From NCBI GenBank assembly GCA_001179505.1, contig CDMY01000908.1, positions 1-31,179 of the forward strand: a DNA stretch of 31,179 nucleotides, given 5' to 3'. Below the pieces are notes generated by a model. The model was given only the letters and a program-made list of their open reading frames with translations, searched no databases and was not told the origin of the DNA. Numbering within the stretch: the first letter of the stretch is position 1; each line of letters starts with the position of its first letter. Of the stretch, positions 1 to 11,100 are shown piece after piece. The position numbers and the translations under genes are program-made. Origin of the DNA: Vitrella brassicaformis. Its lineage: Eukaryota; Sar; Vitrellaceae.

Positions 1-470
1 GGGCATGGCCAGCCCGCCAAGCAAGACACGCACGAGAGCTGCCAACGCTCACCGAAGATGCACGAAATAGAAAGACATGTCTGCAAGCTAAGCACAAACC
101 CTGCTATCAAAACCCAACACAAGGCACGTGGCGATGAGTTGCGAGTGTGCACCTCCACGTTTGCTGACCTGATGTGGCGCACGAATTGCATTGCTCGACG
201 GAGTCCATCACTCAAATCCTCACGGAGCGGCCTGCTGCTGAAGGTCCTCGACTCGCCGAGCAGCCTGCTTGCTCCAAGCTCTTGGAGGTTCCGCTGCATG
301 CAGGAAACTCGCTGCATCTTTCCCTTTATTGCTTGGGCAATGTTGGCATCCCTTGCCGCCGAGGTGACATTGGGCTGCGAAATCCGATGCCATTGGATGC
401 TGTGCGATACAGCCTGAGAGGTGAACAGCAGGCAGCAGAGAAAGAACAACGCAGCACACACCGAAACCAT
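1..470 (-). CDS. Secreted protein, N-terminal part only (runs off left edge)
   Basis: The frame is open from an ATG at 470-468 towards the window edge. Exon 1 is 470-169 (100 codons plus 2 nt) and exon 2 is 80-53, joined by a GT-AG intron; a further GT donor lies just left of position 53, so the gene continues outside the window. The first ~22 residues are a clear signal peptide (MVSVCAALFFLCCLLF then TSQA), followed by an N-glycosylation sequon (NVT) and an Arg/Gln-rich segment with two close cysteines. The product should therefore enter the ER. I recognise no family. It is divergent from the kinase at 583, with only 112 bp between start codons. The model rests on a consistent phase across the intron and on the leader; the function is unknown. 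Confidence 0.6.
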   Translation of the reverse strand, partial: MVSVCAALFFLCCLLFTSQAVSHSIQWHRISQPNVTSAARDANIAQAIKGKMQRVSCMQRNLQELGASRLLGESRTFSSRPLREDLSDGLRRAMQFVRHIRSANVEVHTRNSSPRALCWVLIAGFVLSLQTCLSISCIFGERWQLSCVSCLAGWPC

Positions 471-582
471 TGCAAACTGAGGAAGCTCTCAATTCCTTTC
501 GAGAGACTGGGGGCATTTGCGGGCTACGGGAAGAGGCGTAGGAAAGACCCTTCTCAACCACCGAGGCACTTGCCGTGGCGAC
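471..582. promoter_or_regulatory. Short bidirectional promoter region
   Basis: These 112 bp separate the start codons of the left-edge secreted-protein gene (-) and the kinase (+). They must hold both 5' UTRs and probably a shared promoter (inference from geometry). I see no TATA box or other named element. Confidence 0.4.
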
Positions 583-3086
583 ATGGGCACCGCCCTTGGG
601 TGCATGTGCGGCTATGCCCCTGACATCCGAGACCACTACAACATCGGCACCAAGCTGGGCACAGGAGCGTTTGGACAGGTCGGCCCTCCCTGCCAAGAGA
701 TGGCATGCGTGTTGAAGCGGGCTCCCTCTAGTCTGACACGGTTTGTCACTTGTTCCTTATGCAGGTCCGTCTGTGCACGCACAAGGAGAGCGGTGAAGAC
801 AGGGCGGTGAAGCTGATTGTCAAGGATGAGGTGGGCGTGACCATTCAAGAGCTGATGGAGGAGATCGAGATCCTCAAGATTGTGGATCACCCGAATGTCA
901 TCAGATTCTATGAGGTTTTCGAGGTCAGTCAGCCAGCCAGTCCATACCTCTCTCCAGTGTCTTGTCGGGGCAACATTTGTTGGTGTCTGATTTCTGTCCG
1001 CCAGGATCGCAACTTCATCTATGCTGTGATGGAGGCCTGCACGGGCGGCGAGCTCTTCACCAGACTCGAGAAAAGGAAATTCTTCACCGAAGCCCTGTAA
1101 GCATCTTGCTGCCCCGGCCCCCTCAGCATATCGCCCGTTGCCTGTCTGAATGTGTGCAGTGCGGCCAAGCTCATGCGGCAGATGGCGCTCGCGTGTCAGC
1201 ATCTTCACTCCAGGCAAGTCGTGCATCGGGACCTGAAGCCCGAAAACTTCCTGGTAAGCAACAGGCGACCAGAGCACACGAGAGGCAGAGCACACGAGAG
1301 GAGAGGGAACAGCGCCCTCACATGCATGCCTTCAGTTTGCTGATGATTCTGAGGACGCCACGCTGAAGCTGATTGACTTTGGGCTATCGAAGAGGGTGGG
1401 CACACACGCGCAGACAGAGGCACTGAGACACGAAGGGGTGTTTTGCCAGGTGAAGAATGACAGGCCCCTGACAGATTGCTGCGGCACGATCCATTACCTC
1501 GCGCCTGAGTGCATCAAGTGAGTATGTACGTACGGTCAGGGCACGTGTGGGCATCCTGATGGTCTGTCTCTGCTGCTGTACGTGTATCAGGGGCAAGTCC
1601 AAGTATTGGGGAGACATGTGGGCTCTTGGTAAGGAGGAAAGAGACACAGGCACGCGTGTAGTGCACCCATACACATACACACACAATTGATTCGTGCGTC
1701 TCGGTGTCTTGTTTGCAGGTGTGATATTGTATATGATGCTGTACGGAAAGCTGCCATTCAAGGGGCCCAATGACCAGGCCATCATGGTTGGTACATACAT
1801 ACACGTCAAGTGCGCGTATCTAATCCATCGATATGACTGACACCCACTGAAAGCGTCGACTGTCTCTTGTCCCTTCCTCTCTCTCCTCTTTGTGTGCAGA
1901 AGAACATTCTGTTGAAGCAGCCCGAAATTCCAGCCAAGTCAGGCGAAAGGCCCATCTCGAAAGAAGCTCAGGACCTGCTGAAGAAGCTGCTCAGGAAGGA
2001 CCCTCACAAGCGCCTCACCGCCGAGCAGTGTACAAACAATAGCCACATCGACACAAAACCACAGCCCATCCTCGCCTTCTCGTGCTGAGAGGTGTATGTG
2101 TGTGTGTGTTGCTGCGAAGGTTTGGATCACCCGTGGCTGCAGGAGCCAGAGGACGAAGCCCGCAAATCGCAAAGAGGTCAATCAGATGCAGGAAAGCTTA
2201 ATGCCTCCATCACCCTCCTCTTCTGGTCTTGCATTCCAGCTTTGGGCTTCGACCCTGAAATCATCTCGAGGGCACGGTACGGCAATTCACAAACAATGGG
2301 GCATGCTTGGTAGCGTTGTGTCTTCTTGCAGGGCGTCTGTGTTGGATACACGGAAGAAGCCGCCAGATAAGGTGATCGATGGGCTCGAGCCATGGATAGC
2401 AATGGATGAGGGACCACAAGTACTTAGCTGGCTGCCTGTGTCTGTATGTCAGACTGAGAAGCGCCGCGAGACGTTGCTGCAGATCGAAGACCAGAGCTAC
2501 CAACACGTACGGACCGCACACACAAGAAAATACGCACCTCGGCACACCTCGGAGCCATTCGTTGTTCCCCATATGTGTGTGAGTGCAGTATGTGGACAAG
2601 CGGAAGAGTACCATCAGAACACCAGGGCCGGTAAGCTGAGATGCGTGGCGTTGCTGAGACGCGACAAGACACGTCATGTCTCTTCCGTCTCTCGTTTTCT
2701 TTAGCAGAGGAGAAAAACGGCCGTGCGGCCAACGGTGGCTGACAAGGGCCTCAAATCTGAGCTGCGTGAGCTCACCGAGGCGCAGAAACAGGCACTGGCG
2801 GCCAAAAAGAAGGTGAGACAGTCGATCGAGAGAGACATGTGCACACTCCGCACGCACGTCTCCTCCGGGTTTGTGTGTTTGTCTGTGTATACCAGCAAAC
2901 GTTGGGCGAGATCTCGTTGGCGTCTGATGTCAAGAATCTGGCCTTCACCGCGAACCTGGAGACAATCGAGTCAAGGGAAGGCACTCAGGTACGGACAGAC
3001 AGACAGACAGACAGTCGTGTGTTTGTGATCCAATGGACAGAACGTGTCGTACCTTCTGTTGTGTGCAGGATCTGGAGTTCGCTTGA
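583..3086 (+). CDS. CDPK/CAMK-type Ser/Thr protein kinase without EF-hands, acylated N-terminus
   Basis: There are about 17 exons: 583-678, 765-923, 1005-1096, 1160-1253, 1336-1395, 1450-1517, 1591-1628, 1719-1786, 1900-2029, 2120-2176, 2240-2276, 2332-2371, 2453-2506, 2589-2630, 2708-2812, 2896-2988 and 3069-3086, giving ~416 aa. All junctions are GT-AG and in phase. The protein starts MGTALGCMCG, which fits N-myristoylation at Gly2 with palmitoylation at Cys7 and Cys9, so membrane attachment is likely. All kinase motifs are intact: GTGAFG loop (26-31), Lys48, HRDLKPEN (Asp140), DFG (Asp161), APE, and a kinase-end HPWL. After the kinase core the tail is charged and partly coiled-coil (ELRELTEAQKQALAAKKK) and holds no EF-hand loop, so it is CDPK-like in the catalytic core only. 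The exon ending at 2371 may instead read on to 2419, adding 16 aa. Confidence 0.85.
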
Positions 3087-3352
3087 GCTGTATGGCTCTG
3101 AGTGAGGGTGGGGGTGGTGCGTGTGGGGTGCGTGGCCATGGGAGAGTTTGTGTGCGTCTGAGTATACTTACGGTCATTTGTTGTACAAAGTCAGTCGTTG
3201 AGTGTGCCGTTCGATGGAAACAGACAGATATGGGTGCCGCTGTCTGACAGAGCGAGTGCGCACAGCACTCGCGCACTCCGCAACATCCTGAAGAAACGAT
3301 CGGAATAACTTGAAGGCTCGCATGGAGTTGTTGAACTGTTGTTCCTCCCCTG
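3087..3352. other. Spacer between kinase and SEL1L-like gene
   Basis: This is a 266-bp head-to-tail gap. It holds the kinase 3' UTR, a G/T-rich stretch (about 3105-3165) and the start region of the next gene. I see no coding potential in it. Confidence 0.5.
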
Positions 3353-6300
3353 ATGCCCCGCCTCTTCTTTCAGCGCTGCGTAGCCCTGCTCTTATCTCTC
3401 CTGCTCACTGCTGCTGCGTTCACCGACACTTTCACTGACGAAGCTCCACAAGTGGACTTGGAGCCCTCAGGAGTGAATGATGGTGCTGCCGACGACAACG
3501 GATGGGCCAGCGATGAGCACGTGCTGTGGCTGGATGAGTTTGATGCGTTGCTGGCGAGTAATTCGTCCCTGACGCTAGATGCGGCAGATGACGCCATCGA
3601 CGAAGGGGCACAGGAGGACCCCGCCGTGGCAGAGCTGACGTTCTTCCCCAACATTACAGATGACATCCTCATTCGCATAATAATGGGATCGGCAGACCCT
3701 GACTTTGCGGACCTTCATCAGCGGCTCATCGCTGCAACCGAGGCGCCAGTGAGGCACGTTGCAAGCGAGGCCTACGGCTACCTGGCCTTGCTCTACCTGT
3801 TCGGTGTGCCTGATGAGCGCGGGAATGTCGATTTCCCTCATGGCTGGCCGCGAGATGTGGACAAGGCTGTCGAGTGCATCATCAAGGGCAGCAGACTGTC
3901 CTGCGGCACCTGTTATATGCTGGCAGGTACGTGTGTGCGTCAGCAACAATGCCGGCGTGTATTTGTGCGACGAGGACACACGCCAATGGAGTGGATTTGT
4001 GTGCGCATTCAGGGTTTCTGTTTTCCATTGGGTACCCGCCGCTAGTGCGGTCATCTCACGGCTGGACGGTCGACCACGGCTCGGGCTATCAGAGTATCTA
4101 CATGATGTTCCAGGCGGTGGAGGTGGCGCCGCCCTACAGATCGCCACACACACGCGAGCTGCCCAAGGAGCGGCAAGGCTATGACCTCCCCACCATGGCG
4201 TATTCTCTGGCGCAACACGCGGGGGCCGTCATGGGCAGGCTGAGCTTGTCGTACTACTTCCGTCACGAGCTGGCACAGCAGGGCTACAAATACCGGCATC
4301 TCGCCAGATCTGCATCGACCAGCATGCACCGGCCGCCTATCAATCTGACAGCCACCATCCCACCGCACTTACTCCAAATGGATGGCGACTCCTTGGCGAT
4401 ACTCAATGCCACGACAGCCGCCGAGATTGGCGCGGCGGCGCATGCAGCGCTGCACTGCCAGGTGGCTCTTGAGGCCCTGCTCGGTGTGGCGTCTGACTCG
4501 CTCAATGAGGGCTCTGACCTGCCGGCCGCCGAGCTGATAACGAACAGGCTGGAATGGAAGCAGTCTCAGTCGCGCTGGAGGGAGGACTATGGCTCCGAGC
4601 AGCCGAGGTATGGCAGCCTCGAGTATGCGCAGCTCGTTGAGGATTTGGCGCTGCGTGAAGACCCTGACGGTCTCGCTGCCCTCGGCGAACTGGTAAGGTG
4701 ACAGGTAAACAGACTGGCACATGCAATGAGCCAATAATTCTGTCTGTCTCTTTGGCTTTCTGTCAGTATTATCACGGCCTCAGAGAAGGTGACTTTAGCG
4801 GGTGTGCCAAAACAATGCACCTATTACGCTGGCTGTGCTTCGTCGTCAGGTGGTATTCCGCGTGACATCCCACAGGCCATGGCCTACTGGCACCGTGCCA
4901 GTGTTCTCGGCCACTGTGGGGCTGCCATGGCTAGAGCGCTCGCACACATCGACGGTGCATATGGCTCGACGAACGACTCTTCCCCCTACCTTGCGCAGGT
5001 GGCGACTAAGTCTGACGACCAATCCCAGCGCCACATGGCGAAACACTACCTGAGCAAGTTCGGCATCGGCGGATCGGAGAGGAATCTGACCAGGGCGGGC
5101 TTACACCTGGAGGCGGCCGCAGCTCTCGGCGACAGCAGCGCTCAGCTGCTGATCGGCCACGCGTATGCGGGCGCCGATACGGACGTGTTGCCCGCAGACG
5201 GCCTCAATACGACGAGGGCGCTGCTGTGGTACGACAAGGCGTCTGCTGCCGGCCGTATAGTGGCGAAATATAACGCGGGAGTGTTGATTCTGCAAGGGGC
5301 GGATGTGCGGCATAGAACAGAGCTCCAGAGGTGCGAGGCCGCCTTTCCTCTCTTCTTCGAGGTGGCCATGAACCACGAAACGGTCAAGCTGCTCTTCGCC
5401 CACGCGAGGCGGGCCTACACTCTCGGCGACGTGTCGGGAGCTCTGTTGCGGGCCATGCTGCTCTCTGAGATAGGTCATCCACTGGCACACGAGAGCGCAG
5501 CCGAGCTGTGGCGACAATGGGCGCAGAAGCCGCCGTTGCACATGCAGATACGGCAGCAGGACCTCACCGTGCCCCACGAGGTGGAAGCCAACTCGACAGC
5601 AGCAGCCAATGTGACCAGTGACCCAGCCGGCGTGCGTCACTACCTTCACTGTTGGGCCCGGCCGGATGGCTATTACACTCGGCTGCGGTGGGAGGGCATC
5701 GCCGCCCATGACGCAGAAGGAGCCGACGACCAGAGCGCCGCTCAGCAGGTGTCACCCCAGGACCAGCAGCCGGAGGGTGATGCTGATGGCGATTATATTG
5801 CAGATGGCCGACAGCTGACGGCAGTCAGTCCCGAGACCGCCACGAGTGAGTCGCTGCGTCACCTGCCCCCCGATGCCGCCGTGTGCAGCTTTTACTTCGC
5901 GAAGCGGGCCGCTGTGGCCGGGAGTGTTGCAGCAATGCATCGAGTGGCCAGGGCATATAGGGAGGGCTCGTTGGGCGTCATTCAGGTGGGCACATGCAGT
6001 GCACCCGAGGGGGGAGGGAGGGAACAAACACTTGTATGTGGGATGACTGATGGGACCCTCTTCCTTTCATTCGTGTGTGGGTGTGTGTCAGAATTTGACC
6101 ACATCCTATGAGTGGACTTGTCTTGCTGCCGCGATGGGGGACAGTCGCGGCCGATATGAGAAGGCTGTCATGACCGAGAAGGGCATTGGACGGCCGTCAA
6201 ACACCACTGAAGCATACCAGGTAGGTGACACCCACGCAGAGGAGAACCCAGACACACGAGCCCTCACCTATCTATCCACAATTGCTGCCTGCATTCAGAT

Positions 6301-7363
6301 GTACGGTAGCCTCTTAAAGGAGGGGTCAGTCGCGCCAGTGGCGGGTGCGCTGGTCGCCCTCGCCGAGGCGTCCATCGGCTGGCTCAGCCGCCGTGTCGCT
6401 CTCAGCTGGCGGGCCCTCCATACCTACCACACACGACTCATCGACAGCCGCCTACCGGACGGCCGTGACAGCGAGCAGCAGCAGCCGAGCAAGGCGGTGT
6501 GGGTGCCGCTGCAGCAGGAGGGGCCGCTGGCTGTGCAGACGTATCAGCAGCATCCTGCGGAGCCAACGTCCTCGGAGAAGGGCAAGGCGGCTGATGTGGC
6601 TGTGAGTGACGGCCAAGCCAGCCGCCAGGAAGGCGCGGACACCGACACAGTGGGCCCGATACCCCTGTATGTCGCTTTGGGATATGAAGATTCGCCGGAA
6701 CGCTTCACACAGGTGCGCGCACCACGGACAGTGCAACAAACACATGTGTGTATGCTCCTCTCGCTGTGTTGATGGATTGCATTGGCTGGTTCGTGGCTGG
6801 ATATATGGGTGCAGCTCAACTCGACGCTCCGGCTGATGATGCTGTGGGCGGTTTCCTTTGCGATTGTCCTACTCTTCAGCTGTCGAGTGCATGTCGCAGA
6901 GGCCCAGAGGTACTACACACACACACACACACAGCCTGCCTGCGTGCCTGTCCATCCGTCCACCCCACCCCCATGCAGGCGCGCCCATCCACGTGTGGCT
7001 CACCGACCTGAGGCCTCGTATGCCCCCCAGCCACCGTCCATATCCTCATCGGCACACAGCGGCTCCGCCTCCCCCACCAGCACCCACGACGGCCCCTCCC
7101 CCACCAATGCCCCCACCCTCATTGACAACGACCCTGCCGTGCCGGAGCACCTGCACTCTCTCACCGAGAGGCGCCGGTGGACCGCACACGGCCAGGGCAA
7201 TGGGAGCGGTGAGGATGCCATGTCGTCGGCTGCATGCGAATCGCCGGCCAGCCGACAGAACGACCCTGAGATACGCGAGAGGGGCGAGAGGGGTGCTGGC
7301 GACACTCCCACCGATGCAGGGGCGGGCGGTGCGGGTCTGCTGGAGGGCAAGAAGATGTCTTGA
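3353..7363 (+). CDS. SEL1L: SEL1L/Hrd3-type ER membrane protein with Sel1 repeats
   Basis: Eight exons join in phase: 3353-3926, 4013-4692, 4767-4788 (a 22-nt micro-exon), 4850-5985, 6092-6220, 6299-6712, 6815-6909 and 6979-7363, giving ~1144 aa. Residues 1-23 are a signal peptide (FFQRCVALLLSLLLTAAAF). Sel1-like repeats follow, for example AYGYLALLYLFG, a GFLFSIGY unit created exactly across intron 1, and YYHGLREGGIPRDIPQAMAY created across the micro-exon. Sequons (NIT, NLT, NTT, NST) suit a lumenal domain. A single TM helix (about 990-1010, LMMLWAVSFAIVLLF) is followed by a ~130-residue Pro/Ser/Thr-rich cytosolic tail. Known SEL1L and Hrd3 (about 800 aa) present misfolded clients to the Hrd1 ubiquitin ligase in ERAD, and that is the inferred role. 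It is longer than usual, with acidic insertions and an extended tail. Confidence 0.8.
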
Positions 7364-8145
7364 CGGACGGATGGGCGATAGAAAGATGAATCGGGAGGAC
7401 ATTCACACGTACAGACCAATCGACCGACCATCATTTTGTATGTGTTGGTTGTGTATCTATCGGCTGTCTGTGTGTATTCGGGAGGGCGGGGGTGGCGTGT
7501 ACATATGTGGGTGGGACGGCAAGCTGGCTATGCAGGACGCCAGATTGGGAACAGAGAGAGAGATTGGCTGAGAGAGAACGGGATGGATGGATGCCCTATT
7601 TGTCTGTGTCTGTCTGTCTGTCTGTCTGGATGGCTGGATGGCTGGATGGCTGAATGGCTGGGTCGCTTTTGTGTGTGTGTGTGTGTGTGTGTGATGAGAG
7701 GATGAATGTGGCGGGGTCATGTAGAAAGGCATTTCGTGTCCATGTGTATGTGTGTGTGTTGTTGTCTGTCTGTCTGTCTGTCTGTGTGCTATCTATAGCA
7801 ATCAACCAAGGAAGGGTACTGACCGACCCCATCCAGTACATATATAATTAATAAGAGGGACGGGCAGGCTGGATTGATCTGGGCATTCCTACACACATCA
7901 ATTCAACATGGCCGGCCATGTGATCTCTAAACAGTCACTCGCCAATCCGTCCGTAGGTCCAAAACGCCCAATGCAATCAGTCAGTCGACACAGCAGTCCA
8001 AAGAATCGTCTCAAGACAGTGAAGGCCCTAGCTAAGTATCGTCTCCCTTAGATTTCTCTAGTGTGTCCACACGATAAGCCCTGCAATGCAAAGACACACA
8101 GACCCCGCCACATACGTCTCTCTGACCCCCTCTCTCTCGCCCGCC
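7364..8145. other. Convergent intergenic gap rich in microsatellites
   Basis: This gap lies between the 3' ends of the SEL1L-like gene and the subtilase gene. It contains a TGTC tract (about 7601-7628), a TGGATGGC tract (about 7628-7661), a GT tract (about 7671-7693) and a second TGTC tract (about 7763-7784). Apparent ORFs here translate simple repeats and are not credible genes. Confidence 0.75.
7601..7693. repeat. Compound microsatellite (TGTC)n-(TGGATGGC)n-(GT)n
   Basis: Three adjacent simple-repeat tracts are read directly from the sequence: TGTC units, then three to four imperfect TGGATGGC units, then about 11 GT units. Confidence 0.9.
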
Positions 8146-11100
8146 TTAATTCGCTCGTACCTTTTCCATCAGCTGCGTGGGGCTGTGCAGGTCCATTCCC
8201 CCTCTCGATGCGCTCACAGGCGTCCTCAGCCGGGGGCTGGGCCCTGCACCGGCTGTCGGGGATTTGAGCACCTCCCCTGCAGCTGGCTGGCAGTGCGTGC
8301 CTTGAGCCTGTTGAAGATCGGTGACCTTGAGCACCGGCGTCTCCGCTAATCGTTTTCTTCTTCGCCAGCCGAGGCAGCTGCAGGCGATGAGTGCGCCGAG
8401 GATCAACCCAGCTGCGATGACAGCTGCGGATATGAGCCAGCCGGCATTGGCTGAAGACTCATCTCTGTCGGGCTGAGGTGCGCGCGAGACGGCTGGCGTA
8501 TTGATGGTGGGGACTGCATGGCAGGAAGGAACAGACAGGTGTGTCTCCATGGATTGCGCCATGCTCGCTGGCTGACCGCATGTCTGTGTGGTCTCATCAA
8601 ATGTGTATGGCGGATAGCAGCGGCAGGAGAATAATGTGTCGCCCAGCGCAACACATCTGCCGTCGCGGCATGGGTTCGCATAACACGGGCTGCCCTCCAA
8701 TGCTGCGCGCACACAACACACAAAAGCATCACAGAGAGACATCAATCGCATCCCTTCCTCTGCGTGTGCATGTCTGGGCTGATCTGCTTACGATCGCATC
8801 GTCTTGTGGTCGTGTTGAAGGCGTAGAACTCAGGACATTTGCATGTGTAGGAGCCGACGGTGTTCTCGCACGTAGCCCCCACCACGTAGGAACAGCCGTC
8901 CCAGCCGCGGGCACATTCGTCGATGTCTGCAGACACACCCACACCCACACCCACACAGATATGGAGAGCGTAGGCCTGCACGCAATGCCATATGGGTTAC
9001 CTCGGCAGAGCCCATCTCCGTTGTCTTGGTACCCTGGTGGGCAATCGCATCTCGTCCCATCAAGGCCAGCATTCACACACACACGCGGGGGCGGACACAC
9101 GACTGCCGCGCACCTACCCCTCTCTACACCACACCACAAACACACGAGCATCCACTCCCACAAAATGTTATACTGGTGCTTTTGTCAGGTTTCTCACCCC
9201 TGACGAGCCGAAAGGAGCCCACGGCAGCCTGGTAGCTCCTCCAGTGATACCGATAATCCCCAATCCCTTCGGCGCCATCGACCGGCGGCACAAAGCCACA
9301 CACCGTCACCGCACCGGAGCCCACCCCGTGTGCCTGCGGATCGATCGTCACGTTGCATGCGGCCATGGGCACCCCGTCGACAAGTCGCCTTCCAGGCCGA
9401 CAAGGGATCACATGGTCGACCAGCGGCTCTGTCGGCGCATCGCTGCCGCACCGCGCATTTGGGGTTGGATGGATCAGCAGCTGGAACATCGGCCTCGGGG
9501 CGACAGCAGAGAAGGAGAGGGAGCACATGCCGTTGGCAGGACAGGCCAGCCGATCGCCGCCCACAAAGCCGCTAGCCACACAAGGTAGCTTTCCGGCTCT
9601 GTCTGTCGTCATACACTGCTTTGGTCCAGCCACGGGTGTCGGACAGCAATCGGGGTCCTCGCAAAGGCCCACGGAACACTTTCCACATCGTTTTGGGCAG
9701 CACAGGGCTCCGCCCGCAGACGGCAGGCCGCCCATACTCTGCATACATGTCAGTGCTTGGTCAGAGGGCGGATCTGCAAGGAACCATCAAACATACAACT
9801 CGATACTTCCTGATGCCAAAAGGAGCGAGCTCCTTTGTTCACACCATCGAGACAGGGCGCCTGTCCTGACGCAAAACACTGTCGTGTCTCCCTTTCCGCA
9901 AAGATGAATTTCGGGCAGCAGTTGCGTACCCCTCCTGGCCGATCTTCGCATCCGCCCTGCTGACAGACGCCGCACTCCATCGGGCAGCACACAGCAGAGC
10001 CGCGGTCCGCTCCAGTCGACACAATCCCACCGGCCCAGAGACACGTGCCAAATGTAGTTCTGCTCTTGTCGATCATGCACGGGCTGCGGCCGACCTCATC
10101 GCACATGCGGCCGGTGGGAATGACGGAGGGACAACACTCTCTGTGTGTCCAGTGGCTCCTGCTCTCACAGTCAATCTCGCTGCACACGCCACACCGTGCA
10201 GGGCAGCACGCGGCCAAGCCATTGTTTGTGGCTGTCTGCTCAAGGATGCCGCCGGCGGACGCGCACGACATCACAGCCGTGTTCTTGCTCACTGAAGAGC
10301 ACAGCACATGCAGTCATTGCTTGTTTGGCCCTCGAATTGTCGCGTCTTACTTTTCTTTCTCCAGTCAGTGAGTGCGAGAGCCCCTCTGCCGTCGACGACG
10401 CCCCATCCTGCACGAAAGCTGTATTTGTCGTCCATTGGTGTGGCTTTCCGGGGGGAGACGGCTGTTAATCGAACGGCCAGGTAGAGGTCGCGTGGTGCCA
10501 GGGAAGGGTCTTGCTGCTTCATAAGGGCCATGAGGGCGCCAACGTGAGGAGCTGCCGCGCTGGTGCCCTAAAACCGGGGAGACAGGACAGATGTGCAAAG
10601 ACATGGATATGGCCGTGGGCGGCTTACAAAGAAGTTGGGATAGCCAGTGGCGTCTGTGTCCCCCCAGCCGCCGAAGAACGTGGTGTCCACTCCATCAGGA
10701 GCCACCACATCAGGGGTATAGACCAGCGCTGGTGGGTCCATCCGTCGGCCTTCGTTGTCAAAGTGGCTCGGAATTGGACCGCCAGACGAGGCACGATTCG
10801 GCGTATGTGTGCCATTGCTGACCCAGTCAGTCGTGAAGTACTGATAGTTCGACGCCCCCACGGAAAAGGCCTCCGGGATGTTGACGTGTCCGAAAGCTGT
10901 CGGTGACTGGGTGTCGTACGTGAGTGCGGTCTTGTCGACGCCATTGTTTCCTAAATCGATCCACTTCAGGATGACTGGGTCGGCTACAAGAGGTCCATTG
11001 ACGAGCTCGATCATGAGTAAGAAAGTCTTGTTGAGATAGTTGCTGTTTGTCCAGTAGAGGACCTCGACGGGATCGGCTCCGCGATTGTCCCATGTGGACT

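Noticed and set aside
2372-2419. Extra 16 codons in kinase exon 12, followed by a 33-nt intron
   Set aside because: Possible, but a 33-nt intron is shorter than any other here; the GT donor at 2372 gives an 81-nt intron in the same phase.
2261-2857. 198-codon minus-strand ORF over the kinase 3' exons
   Set aside because: The kinase exons on the + strand are consistent in phase; the antisense frame reads introns and shows no domain.
5101-5709. 202-codon minus-strand ORF inside the SEL1L-like gene
   Set aside because: It is antisense to a large exon with clear Sel1 repeats and has no recognisable features; it is a shadow frame in GC-rich coding DNA.
7436-7851. Several ORFs rich in Cys-Val or Ser-Val repeats
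   Set aside because: They translate GT and TGTC microsatellites; such frames are open by composition, not by selection.
8541-9203. 220-codon + strand ORF
   Set aside because: It is antisense to the EGF-coding exons of the subtilase gene and crosses several of its introns.
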